Source: Lithospermum erythrorhizon | Taxonomy: Eukaryota > Streptophyta > Magnoliopsida > Boraginales > Boraginaceae | Length of the DNA: 64,000 nucleotides | Reading direction: 5' to 3' | Assembly: GCA_019722365.1 (NCBI GenBank) | Contig: JADFUC010001262.1 | Span: 55,391 to 119,390 of the forward strand | The notes under the pieces: model-generated | What the model was told of the DNA's origin: nothing | The model's database searches: none | The model's input: only the letters and a program-made list of their open reading frames with translations | Position numbers and translations under genes: made by a program | Part shown: positions 39,420 through 52,299 of the stretch, in pieces | Layout of the letters: the number at the start of each line of letters is the position of its first letter | Position numbering within the stretch: position 1 is the stretch's first letter

Positions 39420-39770
39420 TGGGAAGAAAGGGAAGTTGAGTCCACGATATATTGGTCCGTATGAGATTTTGGATAGAGTTGGCCCGTGGCTTATCGCTTA
39501 GCTTTGCCCCCAGAATTGGAGAGAATTCATAATGTGTTTCATGTGTCATGTTTGAGGAAGTATATACCGGATGAATCCCATATCCTAGAGTCACAACCAA
39601 TTGAGTTTGAGAGGACCTACGTATGAAAAGAAACCGTGAAAATTCTCGACGAAAGGAAAACGTATGCGAAATAAAGTTCTCGCCTTAGTGAAGGTGTTGT
39701 GGCAAAACCAACGAGTGTAGAAGTTGGCACGGGAGTGAGACGAGGATGTTAGGAAATCGCTTATCCGCAT
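39420..39770 (+). pseudogene. gypsy integrase C-terminus and chromodomain-like tail of element 3
   Basis: [19 protein letters not shown], then [19 protein letters not shown] and a broken [22 protein letters not shown] segment are visible. This module matches 6953-7300 almost base for base over long stretches, showing elements 1 and 3 are one family. Confidence 0.75.
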
Positions 39771-39925
39771 CTTTCAAATATATTAGTTGTACAATTTATT
39801 CTATTTTGAGGTGTTGAGAAAAGTTATAATTGGGCAATTTGATACAATTTATGTGATACGAGAGTAAAGAGCAAGCTCACAAACGAAATGAATAAGTCAT
39901 GGAGTAAATTTGGAGGCTCTAAATT

Positions 39926-39942
39926 TTTATTAGGTGGGCAGA
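39926..39942 (+). promoter_or_regulatory. polypurine tract of element 3
   Basis: ATTAGGTGGGCAGA immediately precedes the 3' LTR start. It corresponds to the tract at 7471-7486. Confidence 0.7.
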
Positions 39943-40500
39943 TTCAACAACCCAAGCAAATGAGACGCTTAATGGTATGACTCGAAATAGTATAAATACT
40001 TTCGAATAAAATAGATAAACTTGTTTTAGCATAAAAATGAGTAGTATTTGTCAGCACGAATAATAACCGATTTAGGATCAAGCCATCCCAAGCACTGCAA
40101 AAAAATGCACAATCAAAACCCCACACCAAACATGACCTAACATTACCCGTTATATATCACCCAAATCTCAAAACCCTCACCTTTCTTCTCCATTTGTGCC
40201 GCCCCACCATCACCCATTTTTCCTCAATTTTTTATTTTTTATTTCTTGAAGTTATCATCTAAAACTCAAGCTTAATGTATTCCTTCAATCATCTAAACAT
40301 CCAAGGTATAAGAAATAACTCTAAACTTTCTATTTTATTTCTAAAGTGTCAATGTAAGATATTTTGTTTTGTGTTATAAGTAATTGAAAAATTTGGGAAA
40401 ATGGGTATTATGTTAAAAGATTGAATCTTATGTAGTTAATGGTAGATTAAAAATTATATCTTGTTCTAAGTAGAATATTGAATATTTTTAGAAGTATATC
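39943..40500 (+). repeat. 3' LTR of element 3, first part
   Basis: It matches the 5' LTR from 32701 (GCTTAATGGTATGACTC, GAGTAGTATTTGTCAGCACG, AACATGACCTAA). It stops at TAGAAGTATATC (40500), where a solo LTR is inserted, and resumes at 42939. Confidence 0.85.
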
Positions 40501-42938
40501 AGAATAACCCGTTACTTAAAAAAAAAAATTAATTTCGGCCTGCGAATTTAGGGATAAGAGATAATTAATTTCGATGATAATATTATTTCAAAATTTTAAT
40601 TACATTTATAATTTAGTAGTGTTTGCTAAAGGAAGAATTTTATTTTGAAATCTAAGTTTCATGAGATGCAGGCATTTATGTCGAGAATTAACCAAACCTA
40701 ACTAGACCGAGGTTTTTAAAATATCTTGGCATGCTTATCTTCCACATCATCACAACACTTCATCATTCTATTTTTTCTTGTTTGGGCCGAATTTATTCCC
40801 TCCCCTTAAAACAATTTCCCTTATTTTTTCCATTTCTTCTTCGATTGTCGCCAAACTCAAGATCGGTCAGAGAATATCTTTCTCCCATCATTCTCTTCGA
40901 GATAAGGTAACAAATTTCAAGTCTTTCGAGATATTTCGGGTTTTGACATAGTTGACTTTTCCATAATTGAATTTTTTATGATAAATTTAGCCGTTATGGG
41001 TCTCAGACGATATAAGTGATGAATTGCGATTTAGAGATCGTTGCGACGCTAGGTCGAAAGACTTTAGGGTTTTCGTTGACTTTTATGTGGATATTTTTAT
41101 AAGACTTTAAATGTAGGAGGTTATATTGGGACCTTATTATGTTGTTGTGATGTTCAATCGGTGATTTAAAATTGATTAAAGGATTATGGAAAAGTCTTAA
41201 TTCCAATTTGAAGTATAATTGATATTCTGAGTATAGGTTGTTAATTATGGACCCCGCTGACACTAAAATGACTTATAAGTTGATTGGTAATGATTAAGTA
41301 ATAAGATGAACTTTAGCGGGGATCGATTGGTCAGGTCCGATGGGATTATAATTGAGGCTTATCCATGTTGGGATCGCTAGAGATAGTTCTCCCAAATCAG
41401 CTTGGTTACAGATCTTCCGTAACGGTATAGTAATAGGTCTTGATTATAATTTCGGTGTTGTTTAGGCGTTGATCGTGAAAAGTATGTACATCTTTGATCA
41501 TTTCATGGCTACTCATGGGTAAATTAAATAGAGGCGAAAGTAATTTTCACCTGCAGTTACTTAATGACTTACCTTGATTTGTGATATACATGTTATTGTG
41601 TTATGATTATGAGAATGATATACATGTAATTTCAGCATGATTGTGTTTCTGCATATTAAGATCATTTAGGCATCAAATAACTCCCAACTTATATTTCTAA
41701 TCTCAGGGCCTCGACGACACTATTATTATGCAAGTCTTTGCCTGCACTATTGTATGTTTGTGGCCTTGTCGGCGACAGAAATATTTACGATTGTGGGATG
41801 TTTTAGCGCAAGGCCAGAATACCGTTTTTCTTTGGGAGCAGAGTTGCTCAAGCATGCATGAAGCTCAGGCCTTGAGTATCGTGGGGTGAATTCTACAAAT
41901 TGGGATTACTGTGGATTAGGTGGCTCTCCTTCCTTGCGTGATATGTTACACTATTGGCCTTATACTTTAGTGTATAAGTGCGGTGTGCCTTATACCGCGT
42001 GTATAAGCGCGTGCCTTATACCGTGTGTATAAGCGCGCGTGCCTTATATCACTTAGTGTATAAGAGGCAGGCCTTGTACCTAGTGTATGAGTGCGGTTTT
42101 GGCCTATATCAGCGGTATAAGGTGATTATCGACAGTCCATTCCCGCAGTAGACGGTGACTGAGCATACGCATTGGGAGGTTGATATAATCGGGTGGGGTT
42201 AGCGAGATAGCAGGCTCGATGACTGTAGTTTAGTCAAAGTGTCGAAGTCTCTGATGTCTTTCTCGAATTGTGTGTTTACCGAAACCTCTATGATATCTCT
42301 GTGTATTATGTACAGACTTTCTTTGGGATTACGACAAGGTGACCTCGATTAGGATAGTCCCGATATGTGTATTTCATTCATGTGTGTGGCTATCATTATA
42401 TTTACTGCCTGCTCCGCATGCGGTAGCCTCACCCCCGTGTTAAGTTTCACTAAGCTTCTCGCGGCTTTACACCCCTTTTCGTGATTGGGCGAGATTTACT
42501 TTGTGCCAGTCGACAAAGGGGCAGCTTGAGCCAAGTGGTCAAGCTGAGAGTTTTGTTCAGTGGCTCTGGGTGGAGCATCGGGCGGTAGAGGATCCCTCAC
42601 AGTATGATGTTGATGTGTTGTCAACCTGCTTTGATTGTTGTATTTCCTTTGAAACTTTAAATTGGCTTACCGTCATTATTTCAGATTCCTGACATGCGAT
42701 GTGATTACTTGTAGTATCATGTGACATTTATTTTGGGATATGTTGTGTATATATTTATGGGTTGGTCGCTTCGATATCACCGATGGATTATAAATTTTAA
42801 AACTGTTGATTTGGAAACTTAATTGTGATCACATTTTGATGAAACGAATCCGTGTTTTAAACTCGAGTCGCCCATCGGTTTGGTAACTCGTGTTCCGATT
42901 TTAATGACTTCACTCATGGCCGACCAAGCGTCGCTACA
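40501..42938 (+). mobile_element. solo gypsy LTR nested in the 3' LTR of element 3, TSD ATATC
   Basis: The 5' LTR of element 3 reads AGAAGTATATCTCTAAGAAA at 33228. In the 3' LTR that sequence is split after ATATC (40496-40500) and resumes with ATATCTCTGAGAAA at 42939, giving a 5-bp target duplication. The insert starts AGAATAACCCGTT (the expected TG is mutated) and ends GTCGCTACA. It carries the R-region motif in altered form at 42447-42470. It is the same family as the LTR of element 4. Confidence 0.92.
41950..42125. repeat. minisatellite in the solo LTR (GTGTATAAG...GCCTTATA)
   Basis: About five units of 30-38 bp, each with GTGTATAAG and GCCTTATA, so each unit can fold on itself. The same array, inverted, is in the LTR of element 4 at 44340-44590, so it is a property of this LTR family. 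Confidence 0.85.
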
Positions 42939-43515
42939 ATATCTCTGAGAAATAATTATTTTATGTTTAGGTTTGGATTTTTAATTATTTAATTTCGGTT
43001 TTTGTAAGAAAAATAGGAAATAAATAGTAAATATTCTTGTATGAGGTTGATTTTCGGTTTATATACAACATATAATATGTGGAGTCAATTCATAAAAATG
43101 TTTCGATTTTAAATCATTTTGATATTTATTATAAATGTTGGAAGTTCAATACTCAAAAACTGAAATAAAAGAGGATATAAATATATGTTTTGGCGAATAA
43201 CTAAAATGAGAATTTTCTAGAGATTTACTACTCTAATTTGTACTACTCAAGAAAATTTGAAATTTTTAGAAGTCAGCTATTATTTTTGATGACTTAATGA
43301 CTGTGAAAAGAGAGTTAAATCAAAAGAAATTAATTTGGAGCTTGAAATTTAATATTTTATTTTTCACCGTGACTACAGGGTATAAATAAGCTACTTGTCA
43401 AGGTGGTAATTTTGGAAGATAAGTTTATATTTCTTTTGGATTTATGGGTCGAATAACTATAAATGGGTTAGATTATGCAGTAATAAATATGGAGTTGTTT
43501 TGAGTCGAGATGTGA
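42939..43515 (+). repeat. 3' LTR of element 3, second part, truncated
   Basis: It continues the 5' LTR sequence from 33234 (GAAATAATTATTTTATGTTT) to the position equivalent to about 33810 (GAGTCGAGATGTGA). It is then cut by the end of element 4's LTR at 43516. The last 1.3 kb of the LTR is missing, including the R-region and the AT microsatellite. Confidence 0.85.
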
Positions 43516-46188
43516 TGTCAGAACGACCCGCCTGCGCCTACGCCTCATACAGAGTCATTATAATCCTGAATACCAGACCACTCAAACCGATGGATCTAAT
43601 TTCGCTTAAAACTAATCGCTTCCTCTTCAAAAATATGATTACATATAATATTTCCAAAATACAGCTTAAAATTACCAATCCATCGTGTGATATCTTAACC
43701 AACCAACCCCATATATATATACAACATATCCCAAATAAACAAGAATGCCGGCAAGGCTAAAGAGAGTAAGTACCGTATTCGTATCACAAACGACAACTCA
43801 CGATGCTTAAAGTTTAAAAAATAAAGTACAACAATCAAAAAACAAATTGACAACACATCAAAAATCGCATCATGAGGGATCCTCTCACACCCGATGCTCA
43901 CCTAGCCACTGGAACAAACTCTCAAACAAATTCCCTTTGCTCAACTACCGCCTCAATAACCTAGCACAAATGAAATGCCGCCTTCAAAGTTTAAAAAGGG
44001 TCTAATCCACGGCCTTGAAACTTAACATTGTGGGTGATCTTACCATACCTAACGAGTCAATAATAATATAATTGTCAAATATGAATAAAATACATATATC
44101 CAGACTACCAAAAAGGTCATACAACATAATTCCACAGAAGTCTCTTTATTATTAATACATGAAGATATAATAGAAGGTTTCAAATAAGCACAAAATCTCC
44201 GTAAAAAGAAATCAATGTGACCAACAACGACTAAAACCTAGTCATCAAACCTCCTATCTCATATCGCCACCAAGATACCAACCTCTAACGCAAGATACGC
44301 TCAATCCGTCTACCCGCAGAATGGACTAATCAATAATCACCCCAAGACTTATACCGCAATATAAGGCCAAACCGACTTATACACAAAGTATGCGCACAAT
44401 CAAAGCATCTTTATACACAGTGATACGCATTACCGCACTCTCATACACTAAGTACAAAGGCGCACCGCTCTTATATACACTAAGTATAAGGCACACCGCT
44501 CTTTCTACACTAAGTATAAGGCGTAATCGCACTTATACACTAAGTATAAGGCACAATTTACTTATACACAAAGTATAAGGCCAATATCGCCCCATATCCG
44601 CAAGGAAGGAGAGTCACCAACCCCTAATCATCCTAACATAGGTCAAATTCCCGATACTCAAGTCACCCTCAAGCTCATACATAACTCCCCTTAACCATCA
44701 CCTCCCCCTCAATAACCAACTACTCTACTCCCCCAAACAATATCCAAGCACACAAATAAAACATTCACAATCGTAAGTCAAACACACACAATCACGACAA
44801 AAGCCAATAATAGAATCATAAGTGCCAACAAGGCCACAGAATACAATAGTGCCGAAAAGGCCATGATATCGAATATAAGTTGGGAGTTCAAGCCATCACT
44901 TACCTCAAGCCAATCTTTCAACGCCTTTCACAAAATACCATCACATAATCATATCACGGCTCACACAAATAAAATCATATATAATCATACAACAATCTCA
45001 TGTATGCTATTCTCACATAATCATCACACACACATATCACACAATTTAAATGAATACGTGAAAGTAACACCCAGATAAGTACTCACCCTCCGCTAGCTAC
45101 CACAAACCTCCGCGAACACACAATCACACACCGCCCTTTGCACGATCAACGCCTAAACAAACACCCGTGAAAAGTATCATCAAGACTTACTACTACACTT
45201 CAAGGTTTAAAAAGATATATAACCAATTTAGTGGAACTATTTCCAAACTGGCCTAACATGATGGATAAACTATCGAATTATAATCCTACCTGACACAACC
45301 AAATCGATCCCCGCTAAAATTCCATCTTATTACTTTATCATTACAGCATCAACTTATAAGCCATTCTAGTTAATCTACAGTGTCCCTAATTAACAATCGA
45401 TAATTCAAAAATATCAATTATAACCTAACTTGAAAATATTACTTTTTCAACCTAAGTGCCTTAAATCAATTTTTTTTAAATCACCGATTTAGCCTCACAA
45501 TAATAGCTACAATAAGGTCCCAATTAAACTTCCCTTACACATTTAAAGTCTTAGAAAATATCACCTTAAAAAGTCAACTAAACCTAAAAGTCAACTCGCC
45601 ACAACGTCCTCAAACAAACTTCTAAATCATTTTAATTAATTATATACATCATGTAACCCTATAACAAACTAAGATTTATCATAAAATTGAATTATATAAA
45701 GTCAACCAAAAGTCAACCTCAAAATCAACCAAAACGCTTATTTTCACCTCAAAATCGCAGGAAATATTGGGAAAACCTTAATAATCAACCAGGATCTTTA
45801 TATGCAATAAAGGAAGTAAACGGAAGAGAAAATTTTGGGTTTTCTCCATGGAAATCTCACCAAGCAAGGAAGAAAAGAGAGATATTTTGTTTGATTTTAT
45901 GCTATGATGATAAGTGATTTAGAGGTTTGCTACTTAACACTTAAGTCATGAAAGTCGCACAGAGTTCAGGCTAAAAATCGCGCTGAATCGAGTTAACAAA
46001 TCCACTTAACGATCTAACTTAACTCGAATTGTCCCCGACTATTACTACTAAATTATAAATGTAATTCGACCCAAATAATTTACTAAAATAATATTATCAT
46101 CGAAATTATTTATACTATCAAATGTCCCAATTCACCTAATCAAAAATTTTATTTTTTATTTATTTATTATTTATTTATAACTATTACA
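43516..46188 (-). repeat. 3' LTR of gypsy element 4, reverse strand, 2673 bp
   Basis: On the reverse strand it starts TGTAATAGTTATAAATAA at 46188, right after a purine tract, and ends GGGTCGTTCTGACA at 43516. It shares GTTTGGATAA-free blocks such as AATTACATTTATAATTTAGT and the CTTATAC minisatellite with the solo LTR at 40501. It abuts the broken 3' LTR of element 3, so it may have inserted there. Confidence 0.8.
44340..44590. repeat. minisatellite in the element 4 LTR (CTTATACACTAAGTATAAGG)
   Basis: At least five units of about 35-40 bp with TACACTAAGTATAAGGC. Each contains the near-palindrome CTTATACAC..GTATAAG. It is the inverse of the array at 41950-42125. Confidence 0.9.
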
Positions 46189-46225
46189 ATCTACCCACCT
46201 AATAAAATTTTGACCTCTAAATTTA
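46189..46225 (-). promoter_or_regulatory. polypurine tract of element 4
   Basis: Reverse strand: GAGGTCAAAATTTTATTAGG followed by TGGGTAGAT, just before the LTR start at 46188. Confidence 0.7.
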
Positions 46226-46329
46226 ACAACCTCAAAACAACCAAAGAAGAACAATATAATAACACACAAAATTAAATATCATAAAAAAAATAAAAGCAAA
46301 TACTAACTCACATCTCCTAAAAGTCATGT

Positions 46330-47720
46330 AACTGCCTCATCTCATCCTCAATGCTCCCAAGCCGCCTCCCTCTTACACGCCGATTCCTCCACAGACTTTC
46401 ACTAAGGCCACTACCTCAAAATCTTCTTTCCGGTCCAAAATCTCCACCGAAGTCTTTCCTCAAACGTGAGGTCCTCTCAAGCTCCAATCGAGGCGAAGCA
46501 TCATGCGACTCGTCAGCTGAGCATTTCCTCAAACAGATACATGGAACACATTATGAATCCTATCTAAACTAGAGGCAACGCCAACCGATGTGCCCACGGA
46601 GCCAACTCTCCCAAGGATCTCAACGGCCCAATATAACGAGGACTCAACTTCCCCTGGCCCTCCCAAACCGCATCACTCCCTTCCACGGAGATACCTCGTG
46701 AACACAATTGGCCGCTAACCTCAAACGACAAGTCTACTCGCTACGACCGCAGATAATTTTCCCTTGCCTATCCCCGAGCCGGCCCTCGATGTCGCCGAAT
46801 CAACCTGATCCGCTCTACTGAACTCTCGACCAACTCAGAACCGTAGACTTTCCTCTCTCCTACCTCATTCCAACAAATCGAGCCATGACACCTCCGCCTG
46901 CTAACGCCTCAAACGGTGCCATCTTCAATACTAGTATGGAAGCTATCGTTGTAGGCTTAACTCTATCTTGGGCAACCTATCGCCCCAATTCCCTGAGAAG
47001 TTCAGAATAAGCCCTGAGCATATCCTCCAATGTCGTGATCGCCCCTCCGATTGCCCATCTATTCGGGATGAAAACATGTGCTCAACTCCACACTAGTCCC
47101 TCCTGCCTCCCCTGAAACCCCCTCCTAACTCGGCGACCCAGCCGCGGTCCGAATAATCGACACCGAACCCCCGCAACCTACACCGATCCACATAAATCTT
47201 TCGCTAGCTTCCTCAGCCCACTGTATCTCGATAGGTAGGAAATGAAATGCATTTCGATAACCTATCCACAATCACCCAAATCCCCATCATATGTCGCTCA
47301 ACGGCCCTGTGAAGCCCAAACACGAAGTCCATGGTGATATTCTCCCATGTCCACTCAGAATGTGAAGAGTCTCGAGAATAAACCCGCAGGATGCCCATGC
47401 TCGCCTTCACCCGCCGACAAAACCAAGCACTTTTGCCACAAACTCGCGATCTCTCTCTTCATACCGCCACCAATACGCCAACCCCAAGTCACTCTGCACA
47501 TTCAGGCTACCCAAAGCGTATGCTTATGTAGTGACATGGGCCTCATCAAGAATCTCCCTTCGCCTCATCTCGAATACGGTACACACACCGCTTTCATTCA
47601 TCCTCAAGGCTCCACTCTCATCAACCGTGGAACTTGATCTCGACTCCCATTTCTCATATCACCACCGATAGCCTCAGCCTTCATCTCGCCGCCGCAATGC
47701 CAAGACTGATCAACAAGCTA
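46330..47720 (-). pseudogene. gypsy integrase and chromodomain remnant of element 4
   Basis: At 47213-47410 the reverse strand reads SEWTWENITMDFVFGL..GIWVIVDRLSK, the integrase core with its first catalytic Asp. Nearer 46330-46570 come [16 protein letters not shown] and VVALVKV, the chromodomain-type tail. Everything between is frame-shifted. Confidence 0.75.
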
Positions 47721-47859
47721 ATCGTCGAACTCTTATATGGGTTGCACCCCTCTGTCGCTACCGACATCAAAATTGACTTGCATGTTTCATCTCTCTCTCG
47801 GGTCCTTTGATTTTCCCTTTTCTACTCACAGACGCCTACTACATTTGCCTTCCCCTCGG

Positions 47860-49110
47860 GCGGTACTAATAGTCTAGTCATAATCACTAATGAACTCCAT
47901 CCACCTCCTCTCGCCTCAAATTCAAATCTTCACGCCGGTAGATACTTCAAACTCTTATGATTGGTAAAAATCAAGCATTTAACTCCATACGTATAAGGTC
48001 TCCACAATTTCAACGAGCACTATCGCCGCTTAGCTCAAGATCACGGGTCGGATAGTTCTTCTCGATTTTCAACCGCCGGAAGCATAGTAATCACCTTCCC
48101 ATTCTCGCATCAACACAATTTAACTCTCGATGCCAAGATCACTATAAATCACGAGTTCTAAACTTACTCGTATCGCTAACGACCGGAGCCAAGTCAACTT
48201 CCCTTTAATACCTCTAAACAATCCTCACAATCATCATCCCAAATAAACGGAACCCTTTTTCTCGTCAACCCGGTCAATGGCGCCGTGAATCAAGGAAAAG
48301 TCCTTGACGAATCTCCTCAGACAACCACTAATCCCAAGAAACTCCTAACCCGCTCATACTGGACGCCCTAATTGTTCACAGCTGGCCCACCTCTCGCGAT
48401 CAACACAAATACCCCGTAAATAAATACGACCTTAATCAGACCGCCAACCGTAACTCACATTTAAAACTTGGCATACAATTGGTGCCGCCTCAAGGTCCTC
48501 AACACAACTTGAAATGCCTCTCATAATTCTCCTCTCCCTTAGAAATATATCGTAATATCATCAATGAATACCACCATAAACTCATCCAAATAATTCCTCG
48601 AAATACCCGTTCATCAAATCCATAAAGGCCGGTGCATTCATCAATCCAAACATCACTATAAACTCATAATGCCCATAACGCGATCGAAAAGCCGATTTCG
48701 GAATATCCTCCCCTTTGATCCTTAACTGATGATAACCAGACCGTAAATCAATCTTCAAGAACACATTGGCATCCTTCAGCTGATCAAACAAATCATCAAT
48801 TCTGGGCAATGGGTATCGGTTCTTACGGTCACTTTATCTACCGCCTATAAATAACGCACGCCCTCATCGAACCATCCTTCTTTTCACAAACAACACCGTG
48901 CACCCCACCTGAGATACACTGGTCTCGGGATGAACCCCTGTCCAACAACTCTCAGAATCGAGTCCGCAATTCCCGCAACTCGGCTCGGAGCCATCCCTTG
49001 CACGCGGAAGAGAAATTGGTGCCGCACTGAATAACCTCAATAGTACCCGATCTCCTTTCTCGCGACAACCCGTAAGTCCTCGTGAAAACATCCTTGAACT
49101 TCTAACAACC
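47860..49110 (-). pseudogene. gypsy RT-RNase H remnant of element 4
   Basis: The clearest part is 48582-48809, with [32 protein letters not shown] and [13 protein letters not shown], the palm region of reverse transcriptase. The FVKRRMVR relic lies near 48870. RNase H traces (HKSLKYL region) lie near 47920-47960. Confidence 0.75.
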
Positions 49111-49439
49111 CGCACATCCTCTTACTCGCCTTCTATACTCAAATCAACCACATACCCCAAGAACCCAATACACCCTTTTCTCAATCAACCTCCAAATTTC
49201 AAGTGCCGACACAAAAACTCGAAGGCAAAAATCTTTCTATCTCCTCAAATCGGATATCCGTCTCCCCGAACCCACAAAAGCAATCTCCCCTTCCTATGGC
49301 AATCAATAACGTACGATGTTTCCCCAACCAATCTATACTCAAAGATAAGCGTCAAAATGTAAAAGCTCAAATGGAAGTAAATCAGCACAACAACCCACCA
49401 CATACAATCAAAGGACGACTCTATATACCAATCTAACCA

Positions 49440-49870
49440 TAACCGACCTCCCTACCGGGTGTCATAATCTCAAGCTGAATAGGCACAACATATGATAAAG
49501 TGTAAATAAAACTCGAGAAACAAAAGAACGCGGTGAGTCTCCAAAATCAAACAACACCTCGGCCTCAATATCATATAGAAATAATGTACCTGCCACCACT
49601 GGGGGGTAATTAGCCGTGCCTCCCGACGAAAGAACGCCATGAATCCGCCTCGACCAACCTCGCCAGCCGCCACCTATGGCACTCCTCTCAGTCCTCCAAA
49701 TTCCTCCATATCCCCGCCCCTCCGCCGACCGACCACCACGAATTCTAATAACCGCCCGACAGTCGAACCGGTGCCGCAAGACAAGACCTCCCCTCTGTTC
49801 TGTGGACACTTCGCTAAATGTCCCTGCCACTGCACGATAACATAAGACCACCCCCTCGGCAATCCCGCCG
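49440..49870 (-). pseudogene. gypsy protease remnant of element 4
   Basis: Reverse strand, about 49480-49600: VVAGTLFLYDIEAEVLFDFG, in which the usual DSG/DTG active-site triplet reads DFG, followed by SFVSR. The position between gag and RT fits protease. The altered triad would abolish activity. Confidence 0.7.
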
Positions 49871-50826
49871 CCGCGACCTATCTAACCACAACGGTAACAA
49901 ATGATACCCCCTCGACCCCCCCGAAGACTACTCGACCCCGCCAGATAAAAATGCAGGCCCACCGGTGTATGAGCGCGGCATAACTTAGGCGAATTGTCAA
50001 GCATCATGACCGCCCAGACGACTCGCCGGGTCCGTCCTCCTCTGAACTCTGGGAGCTGTAGCGCCTACTGTATCGTAAAGTCTGTGTCGACTCCTCCCGA
50101 TCCACTCGCCTGGCTCCGCCAACCTCCATTTCCATCTTCAAGGCCGTGATTCCTCACAACATGGAAACTAGTAAAACCATCAAGTGAGATCCGTGACTGA
50201 TTCCCACGCCAACCCATCTCGAATCTAGCGATCCTCGCCTACCGATAAACATCGTGAAGTAGTCTGCACAAATCACCGAACTGCCTCATACTCTTCCACC
50301 GACCTCGAACCCCAGGTCAACTTAAATCGCCTCTCCAAGGCCGCCATGCGGGTCTCCAAGCAATAGTTATCCCGGAAGAGCTCAACAAATCGCTCCCAGG
50401 AAACATGAATCTCCCCTCTCGCAATGAGACGCACTCAAAGTTCTCCTCCCACCAACCACAAGCACCCTCGTGAAGTCTATATAGTAAACCTCACTCTCAT
50501 CTCGCCCACAATCCCCATCGGCTCAAAGATAGACTTCATATCCCGGATAAACTCAATAGCCTCGCTTCCGCGAACCCCCGAAAACTTCAAGATCCTCTTC
50601 GAAACCGATCAAACAACTTATTTTGGAATTAACTCTCTGCCTGTACCACCTGAGCATTCACACTCTCCTCTCCAAGGTCTACCTCAACCTGCTCAGAAGA
50701 ATGCACCTCCGGACCCTGCTGGTCCACGCTGTACTCATCAACAGCTATACCCCTACCAGCTCGGCCTCCTCTGGGCCTACCCCGGGCACCTCTCGCTCTA
50801 CCTCGCCCACGTACTCTGGGTGGCAT
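49871..50826 (-). pseudogene. gypsy gag remnant of element 4
   Basis: The start at 50826 reads MPPRVRGRGRARGARGRPRG, an arginine-glycine-rich N-terminus common in Tekay-type gag. The frame is open to 50629 and then broken. The zinc knuckle expected near 49900 is not cleanly readable. Confidence 0.7.
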
Positions 50827-50920
50827 CCTCAACAGTCTACGCAACAAAAGAAAAAGACTCAGATTTTTACAAAAAGACACCACTCACAACGACTCAAGTG
50901 GTTTACATCATTGAACTAGT

Positions 50921-52150
50921 CGCCTGGGTCCAGCTTGAAAACCGGCGTGATGTGTACCTTGTCACTGTTAACTCTTCATCTCCACCATATACCAAGAAAG
51001 CATCTTTAGTTCTTCTCAGATACTTCAAGATGCACTTCACCGCAATCCAAAGGGCTTTCACCGATTAGCTTGTATCTACTGGAAGTTATTAATTTAGCGC
51101 ATAAGACACATCAGTCTACAAGACAAATACGGCATACATGATGGATCCTATAGCCTGTGTCACAGTGTATGTCCTTCATTCTGCTCATCTCAAAGACTAA
51201 GAATGGGACACCGCGCTCGCCGAGTTGAACTCCATGTCTCAATGGGAGATTATCCTTCGAAATTACTCATTGAACTCAGCATCTTATTCACATAAGTATC
51301 CCGACAAAGTCCAATCAACCTCCTGCCTCGATCTCGGTGGGATCTTATTCCAAGTATATATTATGCTCGCCTAATTCCTTCATCGGGAGAAACATTTTGC
51401 ACGCCCAACTCGACCGAGTTTAGCAACTCTACTTGTTTCCAATGATAAGTACGCCATCACATACGTAACTATGAACGATAATGCACCCCCACTTTACCTT
51501 CTTGTATATTAATAAGATTCTTTCTTCTGCCTGATGAAACCAAACTCTTGATTGATTCATCAAAACGTAGATTCCAACTGCTGACGCCTCGCTTAAGACC
51601 ATAAATGGACTTTTTGCAACTTGCATACCTTCTTAGGTCCTTTAGACAATGTGAAGCCCTCGAAGTTTGTACCATGTACAATATCTTCCTACCATTCAGA
51701 AAGCAGCTTGTAAGACCATCCATTTTCCATATTTCATAGTCATGAAATGCAAAGAATGGCCAAGATTATCCGATGATTTAAGATAGCCACTGGCGAGTAA
51801 GTTTCGGCCATACCACTCTATGAACTTGTTTTGAAACCTTTCACAAGTCTAGCTTGAAAACATCAACATTTCCGCCTTTATCATGTTTCTTTTTAAATAC
51901 CCATTTATATTCAATAGTATGCAGCCCCCATTTGGTAAATTCAACAAGGACCAAACCTCGTTGCACATAGAATCCATCTCGCATTGCATGGCTATTTGCC
52001 ATTTGCCCAACATCCATGTTATTCATCGCTTCATTGTAAGAAAGTACTATCACTTTCAATGATGAAAGCCACCATACCATCTCTCTGCTCAGGGCGATCC
52101 CCGCTGATCTCCTATGGTCAAGTTCTTCCACAGCTTCCTCGTGGATCAAG
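50921..52150 (-). pseudogene. copia RT-RNase H remnant
   Basis: The RT start GLHTIEYKWVFKKKHDKGGN lies at about 51865-51940. YMVQTS and KKSIYGLKR..SWNLRFDE lie at 51545-51690. RNase H begins with ALWIAVKCILKYLRRTKDAF near 50995-51060 and stops at the junction. Confidence 0.8.
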
Positions 52151-52299
52151 AACTAGGCTCCTATGAAAGAAGTTCCAATTTTGTGGTGTGTCGATACCTC
52201 TCGCATTACGCATCAACATTGACATCATCACTGAGCTTCATCAAGACGAACACCATTACTTCTAGTCCTTCGGGGACAAATATCTCTTTTCAAGGAATA

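Larger units (their letters stand above)
46189..50920 (-). mobile_element. Ty3/gypsy chromovirus internal region, element 4, 5' LTR missing
   Basis: On the reverse strand gag, protease, RT, RNase H, integrase and chromodomain relics follow in order from 50826 to about 46330. The 5' leader can be followed to about 50920, where it passes abruptly into copia RNase H, so the primer-binding site and 5' LTR are gone. Frames are broken everywhere. Confidence 0.85.

Noticed and set aside
41950..44590. Possible CRISPR-like array
   Set aside because: Units are contiguous, unequal and degenerate with no distinct spacers, inside plant LTRs; it is a minisatellite.
50424..51068. 214-codon forward ORF
   Set aside because: It lies opposite gypsy gag and copia RNase H on the reverse strand, crosses their junction, and has no motif of its own.
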